This document shows positions 6,391-13,943 of a stretch of 14,931 nt of DNA, in pieces (position 1 is the first letter of the stretch; each line of letters opens with the position of its first letter). The stretch covers positions 1-14,931 of the forward strand of contig CALBME010000171.1 in the NCBI GenBank assembly GCA_937896295.1. The letters run 5' to 3'. Source of the stretch: an uncultured Micavibrio sp. (lineage in GTDB: Bacteria; Pseudomonadota; Alphaproteobacteria; Micavibrionales; UBA1664). A model generated the notes under the pieces. That model saw only the letters and a list, made by a program, of their open reading frames with translations, was not told the DNA's origin and did not search any database. Made by a program: the position numbers and the translations under genes.

Positions 6391-8643
6391 TTATTTGGTT
6401 TTGGCTTCATACACGCCGTCCCAGTCATGGGACGGCGGTGTTATCCTGAAATCCGCAAGGCGGGCTTCCATCATGGTGTAGTAATCAGCCATGCGTCCCT
6501 GAGCATCAAAACCTCGGCAGGCAGATATATGAATGCGTGCACTGTCAAAGTCACCCTGACGATACGCTTCAAGAAATTGTGTGTGCTTGCCCCGCCATGC
6601 TGTAAACGCCGCATCACGGGCCATATCTGCCGCGCCCAGAACCGTATAAATACGAACCGGCCGCTCCTTACCCTTGACCTTGATCAGGTCAAGCTCCATC
6701 AACGCAAAATCATCGACCTTTTGTGCCGTGGACTCGGAAATCAGCAGCGTGACGCCATACGCCTTCGTCTGTCCCTCAAGCCGCGATGCCAGATTCACCG
6801 TATCGCCCAAAACCGAATACGCAAAACGCTGCCGGCTGCCCATGTTCCCCACCGCGACCGGACCGCTATTGACGCCGATGCCGCAGTTTAAGGGATGAAA
6901 CTTACGTCCTTCAGCCTCGGCCTGCGCCTTCAGCTTTTCATTCACGGGTGCAAGCACCTCGCGCATCCGCAAAGCCGCCTCGACGGCCAGACGTTCATGG
7001 TTCTCGACGTCAAGCGGCGCGTTCCAGAATGCCATCATGGCATCGCCCATGTATTTATCGATCGTACCCCGCGCTTTCATGACTTCATCGGACATGGGAG
7101 TCAGAAAATCGTTCATGGTATTGATCAGCACCTGCGGACTCATCCCCTCCGCAATCGTCGTGAAATTGCGGATATCGGTGAACATCACGGTCAGGTCCTT
7201 GATTTCCCCGCCCAGCTTCAGCTTATCCGGGTTGGCGGTCAGCTCTTTCATGAAATCGGGACTGATATAAAGGCCGAATGCACCCCGGATCTCCTGACGT
7301 TCCGTCTCCGCCCGCAAATAGGACAGCAGGGCCGAGACCACGAACATCACCAGCACGGCAAGTGATGGATAAACCGGATCGATCATGACCCCCAGATCGG
7401 TATAACCATGCCATGACAATCCAAACGCACCGGCAATCAGGGCAATCACAACCCCCAGCAAAAGGAACACATTCACAAACGGCGTCAACAGAATGACCAG
7501 AAGACCGGTCACAAAAATGAATACGCCCTCGATCCCGCGTACCAGCGCGGGACGAGAGATGAATTTACCCTGCAACGCCTGCTCGATGATATTGACGTGC
7601 ATTTCCACGCCGGGAATGAACAGGTTCAGGGGCGATGACCTTATATCTTTCAGCCCCTCCGCCGAAGTTCCCACCATGACGATGTGGCCGGCGATTTTAT
7701 CAACCGGTGCCGTGCCATTGATAACGGATGCGGCCGACACATACCTGTCTTTCTGCACCGGCGTGTAATAAATCCACAATTGCCCGTCATCGTTTACGGG
7801 AATGCGGACCGAACCGATTTTGATCTGCAGGGACGGTTTGAACAGATCGCCCAGGCTCTGCTGCCGCGCCTGTGTAATCTGTATGGATGCCTTGTCACCC
7901 ATGCCTACACGCAGCGTCTCAAGGGCCAGCGACGGGTAAAGCTGGGGCGTACCGCCTTCAGGGGCAAATTTAACCACCAGCGGCACACGCCGGACGATAC
8001 CGTCTATGTCCGTAGATACTGAAAAACTGCCATTCCCGGCTGCCGCCTCCTGCAAGACCGGAAGGCTGGTAACGATGTGTCGCGCCGTAGCCGCCTTTTC
8101 CATCAGCATGCTCTGGGCCTGACTGGACAGGACCATGCCGCGCGGAGTGGCCGGGACCTTGCCCGCATTCCCACGTGACGACCAGACAAACCCGGTTACG
8201 ACATTACCGGCCTTGCGGATGGAATCGGCAAACAACGTATCGTTATCAGGCATGGTTGACAGAAGGGTGCGCGCCGCCTGCGTTTCCGGCACATCGGGAA
8301 GCTTGCTGGCAAACAGCGCAGGATCAGTGCGGTCTTCTTCCGCAAAGACGATATCAAAGGCGATCGCAAGCGCGCCCTGTGCCTTCAACTGGTCGATCAG
8401 CCGCCCCATGACATCGCGTGGCCACGGCCACTGGCCCAGCTGCGCGATGGAATCCTCGTCGATATCGACGATGGTGACACCGTCTGCCGGCGTGCGGGGC
8501 ATAATCTTGTTGAATGTATCAAAGGTACCGTACTGCAGTCGTGACAGCAGCGGGCTTTCCGTACCGCTGAACCATGTCGCCGCCAGCAAAAGGGCCAGCA
8601 ATATGCCCACCTGCACGGCGCGATTGGTAAGAAATCGGATCAT
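6391..8643 (-). CDS. CHASE2-domain transmembrane adenylate cyclase (class III)
   Basis: 750 residues; makes cAMP from ATP in response to an extracytoplasmic signal. An N-terminal membrane helix (9-25) leads into a periplasmic CHASE2 sensor (~30-365, with VTIVDIDEDSIAQLGQWPWP and FIPGVEMHVNIIEQAL). Three membrane helices follow (~371-389, 391-409, 425-443), then a cytosolic class III catalytic domain (~480-670). Metal-binding Asp490 (FTDIRNF) and Asp534 (KYMGD), Lys530, Asn617 and Arg621 (VNLASR) are all present. The second purine-specifying position is Ser610 (YSVLGD), which points to subclass IIIb. A ~75-residue C-terminal tail (EAYRQGDFDSARIHI, then WDGVYEAKTK) is typical of rhizobial CHASE2 cyclases. 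ATG 8643 is preceded by AAGG at 8 bases. It lies 10 bp after the HlyD gene, so it is the last gene of the secretion operon, and its stop is 3 bp from the convergent adhesin stop. Confidence 0.93.
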   Translation of the reverse strand: MIRFLTNRAVQVGILLALLLAATWFSGTESPLLSRLQYGTFDTFNKIMPRTPADGVTIVDIDEDSIAQLGQWPWPRDVMGRLIDQLKAQGALAIAFDIVFAEEDRTDPALFASKLPDVPETQAARTLLSTMPDNDTLFADSIRKAGNVVTGFVWSSRGNAGKVPATPRGMVLSSQAQSMLMEKAATARHIVTSLPVLQEAAAGNGSFSVSTDIDGIVRRVPLVVKFAPEGGTPQLYPSLALETLRVGMGDKASIQITQARQQSLGDLFKPSLQIKIGSVRIPVNDDGQLWIYYTPVQKDRYVSAASVINGTAPVDKIAGHIVMVGTSAEGLKDIRSSPLNLFIPGVEMHVNIIEQALQGKFISRPALVRGIEGVFIFVTGLLVILLTPFVNVFLLLGVVIALIAGAFGLSWHGYTDLGVMIDPVYPSLAVLVMFVVSALLSYLRAETERQEIRGAFGLYISPDFMKELTANPDKLKLGGEIKDLTVMFTDIRNFTTIAEGMSPQVLINTMNDFLTPMSDEVMKARGTIDKYMGDAMMAFWNAPLDVENHERLAVEAALRMREVLAPVNEKLKAQAEAEGRKFHPLNCGIGVNSGPVAVGNMGSRQRFAYSVLGDTVNLASRLEGQTKAYGVTLLISESTAQKVDDFALMELDLIKVKGKERPVRIYTVLGAADMARDAAFTAWRGKHTQFLEAYRQGDFDSARIHISACRGFDAQGRMADYYTMMEARLADFRITPPSHDWDGVYEAKTK
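6414..6437. terminator. Perfect 10-bp hairpin at the convergent gene ends
   Basis: CGCCGTCCCA and TGGGACGGCG form a perfect 10-bp stem around a GTCA loop. It lies 27 bases past the adhesin stop and inside the last codons of the convergent cyclase gene (SHDWDGV). Neither side has a T-run, so it is not a standard intrinsic terminator. It could still slow polymerase or protect mRNA 3' ends where the two transcripts collide. The stem is seen directly; the terminator role is inference. Confidence 0.4.
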
Positions 8644-8653
8644 GGCGAAAGCC

Positions 8654-10012
8654 TTATCGTTCGGTCAAAGCCTCCTGCCGGGCACGCAGGAAGGGTTTCA
8701 TCAGGTATTCCATGATGGTGTGGCGTCCGGTAATGACATCGGCCTGCGCCACCATGCCGGGCATGATGGGAAGCGGCGCCGCCTCGGTACCCAGATGGTT
8801 TTTATCGGTCACCACGTCAATCTCGAAAAATATATTGCCCTTGGAATCTGTAACCGTATCCGCGCCGATCCGCGTCAACCTGCCCAGAAGGTGGCCGTAT
8901 TTCTGTGCATCATAAGCCGTGATTTTGACCTTCACTTCCTGGCCGATCTTCAGGAACGCGATATCAGTAGGCGACACCTTGGCTGTGACTTTCAGCTGGT
9001 CGTCCGTCGGTACAATTTCCATGAGCACCTTGGCGGGTTCGATGACCCCGCCCCTTGTTTTCAGATGGATTGATTTCACCACGCCATCAACAGGCGATTT
9101 CAGTTCCGACCGTTCCACCCGGTCTGCCGCCGCATTCAGCGTTTCATTCAGGGCCGAAAGTTCACTCTGCACTTCCGCGATCTGGGTCAGGGCATCCGAC
9201 TTGAACTTGTTTTCCTGTTCCATGCGTTCACGCCGCGTGACATTCAGGCTTGCCGCCAGCGAAGACCGTTTCTGCTGGGCTGCCGCAAGATTGCCGCGCA
9301 TATCCGCCATCTCGCGCTCCATGCGGATCAGATCCATCTGCGGTGCCGCGTTCTTGTCGACCATGGCCTTGGTCATGGTCATCTGCTTTTGCAGCAAGGC
9401 GCTGGACTCGCTCAGGCGCGTCATCTGCGCCTGAATCTCACCCATATCACCCTGTGCCTGACTGATCCTGTCATTCAAAAGGGACAACGCATCACGCAGG
9501 TCGTTCTGCCGTGCCGTATAAAGCGCCTGTTCATTGGCTGTCATGTCGGGATATTTGGCCGAGTCCTCCGCACTGGGGGTATAGGCCTGCCCAGACGCTT
9601 CCGCCTTCAGGCGTTCCAGTTTAAGCCGCAGGGCGGCGGCCTTGGATTCTATCCCCTTGCGCTCCGACGCAAAAGCCACGTTGCGCACCCGCGCCAGAAC
9701 CTGACCTTTTTTGACGGCGGTCCCCTCCTCGACATTCAGTTCGGAAAGAATGCCGCCTTCCAGTGACTGGATCATCTGGACATCCGCGCTGGGCACAACC
9801 TGTCCCTGTCCGCGCGTGATCTGGTCAACCTCCGCGAACGAAGCCCACAGAATGAAAGCCGTAAATAACAACAAAATCACATACAGCAACGCATTGGCGC
9901 TCCATCGTGCCTGCAGGCGCGTGGCGGCTTCGGCCTCAGCCATGAAATCGGCATCCTCATGCAGCCGGCGGTTGCGTTCAATATCACGCAACATGTTCTT
10001 TATGGCCTTCAT
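8654..10012 (-). CDS. HlyD/LapC-family T1SS periplasmic adaptor (membrane fusion protein)
   Basis: 452 residues; links the inner-membrane ABC exporter to the outer-membrane TolC channel. A short cytosolic N-terminus is followed by one membrane helix (~41-59, ANALLYVILLLFTAFILWAS). The first lipoyl/barrel half (~65-110) includes GGILSELNVEEGTAVKKGQV. A long alpha-helical hairpin of predicted coiled coil covers ~112-300. The second half begins SPVDGVVKSIHLKTRGGVIE, with barrel strands through ~430. The end carries the HlyD signature (PIMPGMVAQADVITGR, residues 415-430) and YLMKPFLRARQEALTER. Length matches the family. The ATG overlaps the TGA of the upstream exporter gene by 4 bases (ATGA), a sign of translational coupling, and TGAGG lies about 10 bases before the start. 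Export of the convergent adhesin is the likely job, inferred from proximity. Confidence 0.95.
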   Translation of the reverse strand: MKAIKNMLRDIERNRRLHEDADFMAEAEAATRLQARWSANALLYVILLLFTAFILWASFAEVDQITRGQGQVVPSADVQMIQSLEGGILSELNVEEGTAVKKGQVLARVRNVAFASERKGIESKAAALRLKLERLKAEASGQAYTPSAEDSAKYPDMTANEQALYTARQNDLRDALSLLNDRISQAQGDMGEIQAQMTRLSESSALLQKQMTMTKAMVDKNAAPQMDLIRMEREMADMRGNLAAAQQKRSSLAASLNVTRRERMEQENKFKSDALTQIAEVQSELSALNETLNAAADRVERSELKSPVDGVVKSIHLKTRGGVIEPAKVLMEIVPTDDQLKVTAKVSPTDIAFLKIGQEVKVKITAYDAQKYGHLLGRLTRIGADTVTDSKGNIFFEIDVVTDKNHLGTEAAPLPIMPGMVAQADVITGRHTIMEYLMKPFLRARQEALTER

Positions 10013-12153
10013 GTGCGCTTGACCTCAATCTTGCCGGCAGCCAGCGCCTCCATCAGCTTCTCGCGCGGGGCATCGGCGACCACGCGGCCCTGATCGACCA
10101 GAATCAGACGATCAACCATCGCAAGCAATTGCTGGCGATGGGTGATCAGGACAAGGGTGCGGTCCTTGGCCTGCTGGCTCATATGACGCAGAAACATTTC
10201 CTCGGCCTGCGTGTCCATGGCGTTGGTGGGTTCATCGCAGACCAGTATCCGGGGCTTCGTGATGATGGCCCGCGCAAGCGCAATCGCCTGACGCTGGCCG
10301 CCGGACACCCCCTCGCCGCGCTCGCCCACGGGCGTGTCATACCCTTGCGGCAGGCGCGATACGAAGTCATCGACCCCAGCGGCTTTCGCCGCTTCAAGAA
10401 TTTCGGCGTCTGATGCATGCGGCATGCTGGCCGCGATGTTGTCGCGAATTGTGCCGGCAAACAGCACGACATCCTGAGGTATATAGGCGATGTTTCGGCG
10501 CAAATCCGCCGGATCGATCTGCCGCTGGTCGGTATCATCCACCATGATGGCGCCGCCTGTGGGTTCATACAGACCTAAGATCAGACGTGCGATGGTGCTT
10601 TTACCCGAACCGATGCGTCCGATGATACCGACTTTTTCCTGCGCATTGATGCGAAACGAAACCTGATCCAGCACGTTACGCTCGACATTCGGATAGGCGA
10701 ACGACACGCGGTCGAACGACAGGCCGCCTTTCAGGACCGGGCGATGCAGGAAATTGCGGGCCTCCGGCCGCTCGACCGGAAGAGACATGATGCGGTTCAG
10801 CGTATTAAGCGACCCGCGCGAAGAATGGTAACGGCTGATGATTCCCGCAACCGCGCCGATCGGCGCAGTCGCACGCCCTGCCATCATGACGCTGGCGATC
10901 AGGGCGCCAAGCGTGACCTGCCCGCCCGCGACCAGATACATGCCCGCCACGATCATCAGGACCGAACATATTTGCTGAAAAAACACGGCCACATTCATCG
11001 TCAGGTTGGAAAAGAACCGTGTTGTCTGGCCAACTGTCGCGGATTCGCCGACATAATCGCCGTAGCGTGCACGGAAGCGGCCATCCGCGCGTATGGCCTT
11101 GATCGTCTCAAGACCATACAGGGTTTCCACCAGAACACCGTGCCGCGCTTCAGCTGCCTCAGCCCCTTTTTGGATAAGGTAACGCAAGGGCTTCTGCATG
11201 GAATAGGCAATCAGCGCCGATACGAAAGTCACACCCAGGACGATCAGACCGAAGACAGGCGAAACAAAGAAGATGAATGCGATAAAAAGAAGCGAAAAAG
11301 GCAGGTCAATAAACGCAGCCAGCGTGGCGGATGTGAAAAACTCTTTCACGCTTTCGAATTCGCGCAGCATGTTGGCGAACGAACCCGCCGATTTCGGCCG
11401 CCCGGCAAGCTTCATGTCCAGAATATGATCGTAAATCCGGCGTGCGGCCAGAACGTCGATTTTGCGTCCGGCAAGGTCGACGAAATACCCCCTGAGGGTG
11501 CGGATCAAAAGATCGAACGCATAGATCGTCAATATACCGATGGCCAAAACCCAGCCCGTCTGCATCGCACTGTTGGGAATGACACGGTCATAAACGTTCA
11601 TCACGAAAACCGGACCGGCAAGGCCGAACAGATTGATCAATAGCGCGGCAATGCCAACGCGGCGATACAGGTCGCGGTTATCGCGCACAAGTCCCCAGAA
11701 CCAGTGCCGCTGTTCCGACTGCAAGATCCCGCCGGTCAGCGGGTCGGTCACGGCGGCGGCCTCCGGATGCACGAAGATGGCGTAGTTTTTATACGCCTTG
11801 CTGAAGGACTGGGGGTCAGCGATACCCTCACCCTTGCCGGGCATAAAGATTTTAATACCGTCCGCACCTCGCGACAGCATCACGCATGCTTCGTGGCTGC
11901 CCATCAAAGCCACGCACGGCAGCACGGCATCGTCTATGTGCCCCAGCGGCCGTTTGATGATTTTGGTACGCAGCCCGATACGCGAGGCCGCCTCACAGAA
12001 CAAATCCGGTCCCATGCCGCGCGCGTCATAGGGTAAACCTGCAACCAGCGCGGGGGCCGAGCGGGTACGGCCGAATTTCGTTGCCAGATAGACAAGGCAA
12101 TCCAAAAGCGGATCGGATGATTTTCCGTCAGCGGGCTGTGACGGGGTTGTCAT
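10009..12153 (-). CDS. LapB/HlyB-type T1SS ABC exporter (permease-ATPase fusion)
   Basis: 714 residues. The inner-membrane motor of a type I secretion system, exporting an unfolded protein using ATP. Residues ~14-130 form a C39-peptidase-like domain; the His and Asp expected for protease activity are not where they should be (VMLSRGADGIKIFMPG), so it is probably a substrate-binding domain and not a protease, as in HlyB and LapB. The membrane domain spans ~163-440. The ATPase domain has Walker A GRIGSGKST (512-520), Q-loop YIPQD (Gln560), signature VSGGQ (616-620), Walker B ILVCDE (Glu641) and the H-loop His672 (ITHR), so it should be catalytically complete. The ATG lies 26 bases inside the end of the upstream TolC-like gene and the TGA overlaps the adaptor start, so the three are co-transcribed. 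LapB-like and RTX-exporter members look alike; LapB-like fits best. Confidence 0.95.
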   Translation of the reverse strand: MTTPSQPADGKSSDPLLDCLVYLATKFGRTRSAPALVAGLPYDARGMGPDLFCEAASRIGLRTKIIKRPLGHIDDAVLPCVALMGSHEACVMLSRGADGIKIFMPGKGEGIADPQSFSKAYKNYAIFVHPEAAAVTDPLTGGILQSEQRHWFWGLVRDNRDLYRRVGIAALLINLFGLAGPVFVMNVYDRVIPNSAMQTGWVLAIGILTIYAFDLLIRTLRGYFVDLAGRKIDVLAARRIYDHILDMKLAGRPKSAGSFANMLREFESVKEFFTSATLAAFIDLPFSLLFIAFIFFVSPVFGLIVLGVTFVSALIAYSMQKPLRYLIQKGAEAAEARHGVLVETLYGLETIKAIRADGRFRARYGDYVGESATVGQTTRFFSNLTMNVAVFFQQICSVLMIVAGMYLVAGGQVTLGALIASVMMAGRATAPIGAVAGIISRYHSSRGSLNTLNRIMSLPVERPEARNFLHRPVLKGGLSFDRVSFAYPNVERNVLDQVSFRINAQEKVGIIGRIGSGKSTIARLILGLYEPTGGAIMVDDTDQRQIDPADLRRNIAYIPQDVVLFAGTIRDNIAASMPHASDAEILEAAKAAGVDDFVSRLPQGYDTPVGERGEGVSGGQRQAIALARAIITKPRILVCDEPTNAMDTQAEEMFLRHMSQQAKDRTLVLITHRQQLLAMVDRLILVDQGRVVADAPREKLMEALAAGKIEVKRT

Positions 12154-13780
12154 GCGGGATGGCCTGTGAGGTTTGCATCGAAGGCACCAGCAAAACGTCT
12201 TCTGCGCTGGGTGATGTTACGGGCGCCTGCGCTGGCACGACGGACGCAACGGCGGATGGCGATATGGATTTTTGCACCGGCGGCACCACAGGCGCAGCAT
12301 CCGGCATGGGACTGGTTGAGGGTACGCGCAGCAGGTCTTCGGCTACGAATGTATTTTTTACATCAGACCCTGCCGGGACAGGGGCTGCTGGCTCACGCAC
12401 CGCAGCAACAGACGACACAGCAGCGGCCGTTTCAGTCGCGGGCAAATCGACGCGCGCATCCTCAACCAGCGGCTGTTTCAGTCCATCGATCAAACCGCCC
12501 ATGGCCGCCAGCAGGGTGTAAGCTGCGTTCAGTTCGCCGAAATCGGCATTATCATAGGCAACACCTGCGTCGAAGGCCTGACTTTCGGCCTGCATCAGTT
12601 CGATCAGCTTACGCTGCCCGCCACCTTCATATTGTGTTTTGTATGTTTCGACCACACGGCTGGTGGCTGTCTTGCGGTCGGCTTGCGTTTTTTCCTGTTT
12701 GCGCACGACCTCGAGCGCGGACCAAGCCACGCGCACGTCACGTTCGACCCGGCGCAACGTTTCATCGAGTTGCGCCTGTGCCTGCGCCTTGCCGGCTTCC
12801 GCGCGGGCGACACGCGCCAGCTGTGCACCACCGGTCGAATAGTTCCAGTCAGCCTTCACAACCGCGCGCGCATCCACGACTTCGCCGCCGATAATATCGG
12901 CCTGATCGCGCTTCAGATATGACATCTGACCGTTGATCTTGGGCAGGTAACTGGTGCTTTCCGCTTCGATATCATGTCCGGCCGCAACGATGGATTCCCG
13001 CGCCGACGCGATCTGCGGGTGACTGTCCAGCGCGGCTTTGACGGCTGCCTCGACGGTGGCCGGAAAATGCGCGGGCAGGCCTGGACGCTTGAGCGCGGAT
13101 ACAGGCTTGCCGCCTGTGGCTTCCTGATAATCGGCCAGCGCCTGCTGATACTGACCTTCGAATTCCGTGGCTGCATTTTGTGCCAGCAAAAGGAAGTCAT
13201 TGGCGCGGTTTAACTCAGCCTCGTCCGATCCGCCCTCTTTCACCTGCGTGGCGATTTTTTGCTGATAAGCCTCAATCGATTGCAGGTTCTGCGCACTGGC
13301 ATCCTTGACCTTGGCCGCGCGAAGCAACCCGATATAGGCCTGCGCCGCGCGTAGCGCGATGGTTTCACGCGTACCTGTGATCTGCGACTGCGCGGCATGG
13401 TCGCGCGCCTTGGCGGCATCGACTTTATTGCCCGTTTCACCCCAATCATAAATACGCTGGGTCAGACTGGCCGATCCTTCGCCCACGCCTGAATAGCCGG
13501 CGCCGCGCGTTACCGAAAGCCCGCGTGATGTGGCGTTGTCGCCATAAATGCGCCCGCCCGTGATATTGGCCGACAGTTCAGGAAAGTATGCCGACCGCTG
13601 TTCGCGCACGCCCTGCGCGCTGGCTTCGCGCGCCGCCTGGGCGCTGGTCACGGATGGATGGGTGGTGATCGCCTGCTGAATCGCGTCCGGAAGACTTTCC
13701 GCCGATGCAGTCGTTATGTGAAGTTGCCCGCCCAGCAAAAATGCCGCGCCTAACAACAATTGAGGGATGAGTTTTTTCAT
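12128..13780 (-). CDS. TolC-family T1SS outer-membrane channel with extended C-terminal tail
   Basis: 550 residues from ATG 13780. Residues 1-27 are a signal peptide (MKKLIPQLLLGAAFLLGG, probable cleavage TASA/ES). Two outer-membrane efflux repeats follow (~28-225 and ~240-440), each opening with the typical DAIQQAITTHPSV or EAAVKAALDSHPQI and containing long helices. Strands with SLTQRIYDWG and ADWNYSTGG fit the beta-barrel crossings. Residues ~440-550 form an unusual low-complexity tail rich in Ala, Pro, Val and Ser, with two copies of AED(L/V)LxVPS at 480-488 and 526-534. The frame extends upstream to a TTG at 13837, but that codon lies in the -35 box of the likely promoter and would bury the signal peptide, so ATG 13780 is chosen. 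No strong ribosome-binding site precedes it. First gene of the operon with the exporter, adaptor and cyclase genes; divergent from pntA. Confidence 0.93.
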   Translation of the reverse strand: MKKLIPQLLLGAAFLLGGQLHITTASAESLPDAIQQAITTHPSVTSAQAAREASAQGVREQRSAYFPELSANITGGRIYGDNATSRGLSVTRGAGYSGVGEGSASLTQRIYDWGETGNKVDAAKARDHAAQSQITGTRETIALRAAQAYIGLLRAAKVKDASAQNLQSIEAYQQKIATQVKEGGSDEAELNRANDFLLLAQNAATEFEGQYQQALADYQEATGGKPVSALKRPGLPAHFPATVEAAVKAALDSHPQIASARESIVAAGHDIEAESTSYLPKINGQMSYLKRDQADIIGGEVVDARAVVKADWNYSTGGAQLARVARAEAGKAQAQAQLDETLRRVERDVRVAWSALEVVRKQEKTQADRKTATSRVVETYKTQYEGGGQRKLIELMQAESQAFDAGVAYDNADFGELNAAYTLLAAMGGLIDGLKQPLVEDARVDLPATETAAAVSSVAAVREPAAPVPAGSDVKNTFVAEDLLRVPSTSPMPDAAPVVPPVQKSISPSAVASVVPAQAPVTSPSAEDVLLVPSMQTSQAIPHDNPVTAR

Positions 13781-13808
13781 GGAAAACAGTGCGTTACTTT
13801 CGTTATCC

Positions 13809-13837
13809 ACAATACCGGACTCGGAGCCCTCAAACAA
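13809..13837 (-). promoter_or_regulatory. Putative sigma-70 promoter of the secretion operon
   Basis: On the minus strand, TTGTTT (13837-13832) and TATTGT (13814-13809) are separated by exactly 17 bases, a good match to the -35/-10 consensus. Transcription would begin near 13802, leaving a leader of about 20 bases before ATG 13780. It sits in the 163-bp gap between the divergent tolC-like gene and pntA. It is the only convincing promoter pair seen there; none was recognised for pntA. Confidence 0.45.
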
Positions 13838-13943
13838 GCGTGGAAAAACCCCGGATTGCAGCGCCGAGCGCCCTTCACAACCTTCTGGAATTGTTGCACT
13901 CTCGGGTCACTTCATTCACCGCAAACATTGGACGACCGCAACC

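Noticed and set aside
12090..12112. Cys19 in the exporter's C39-like domain (LLDCLVYLA) as a protease active site
   Set aside because: The His and Asp partners are not at the expected places, and I recall DCL at this position as common in LapB-type exporters, so a processing protease is not supported.
13781..13837. Longer TolC-like protein starting at TTG 13837
   Set aside because: The codon lies in the likely -35 box, and the longer form would bury an otherwise good signal peptide beginning at ATG 13780.
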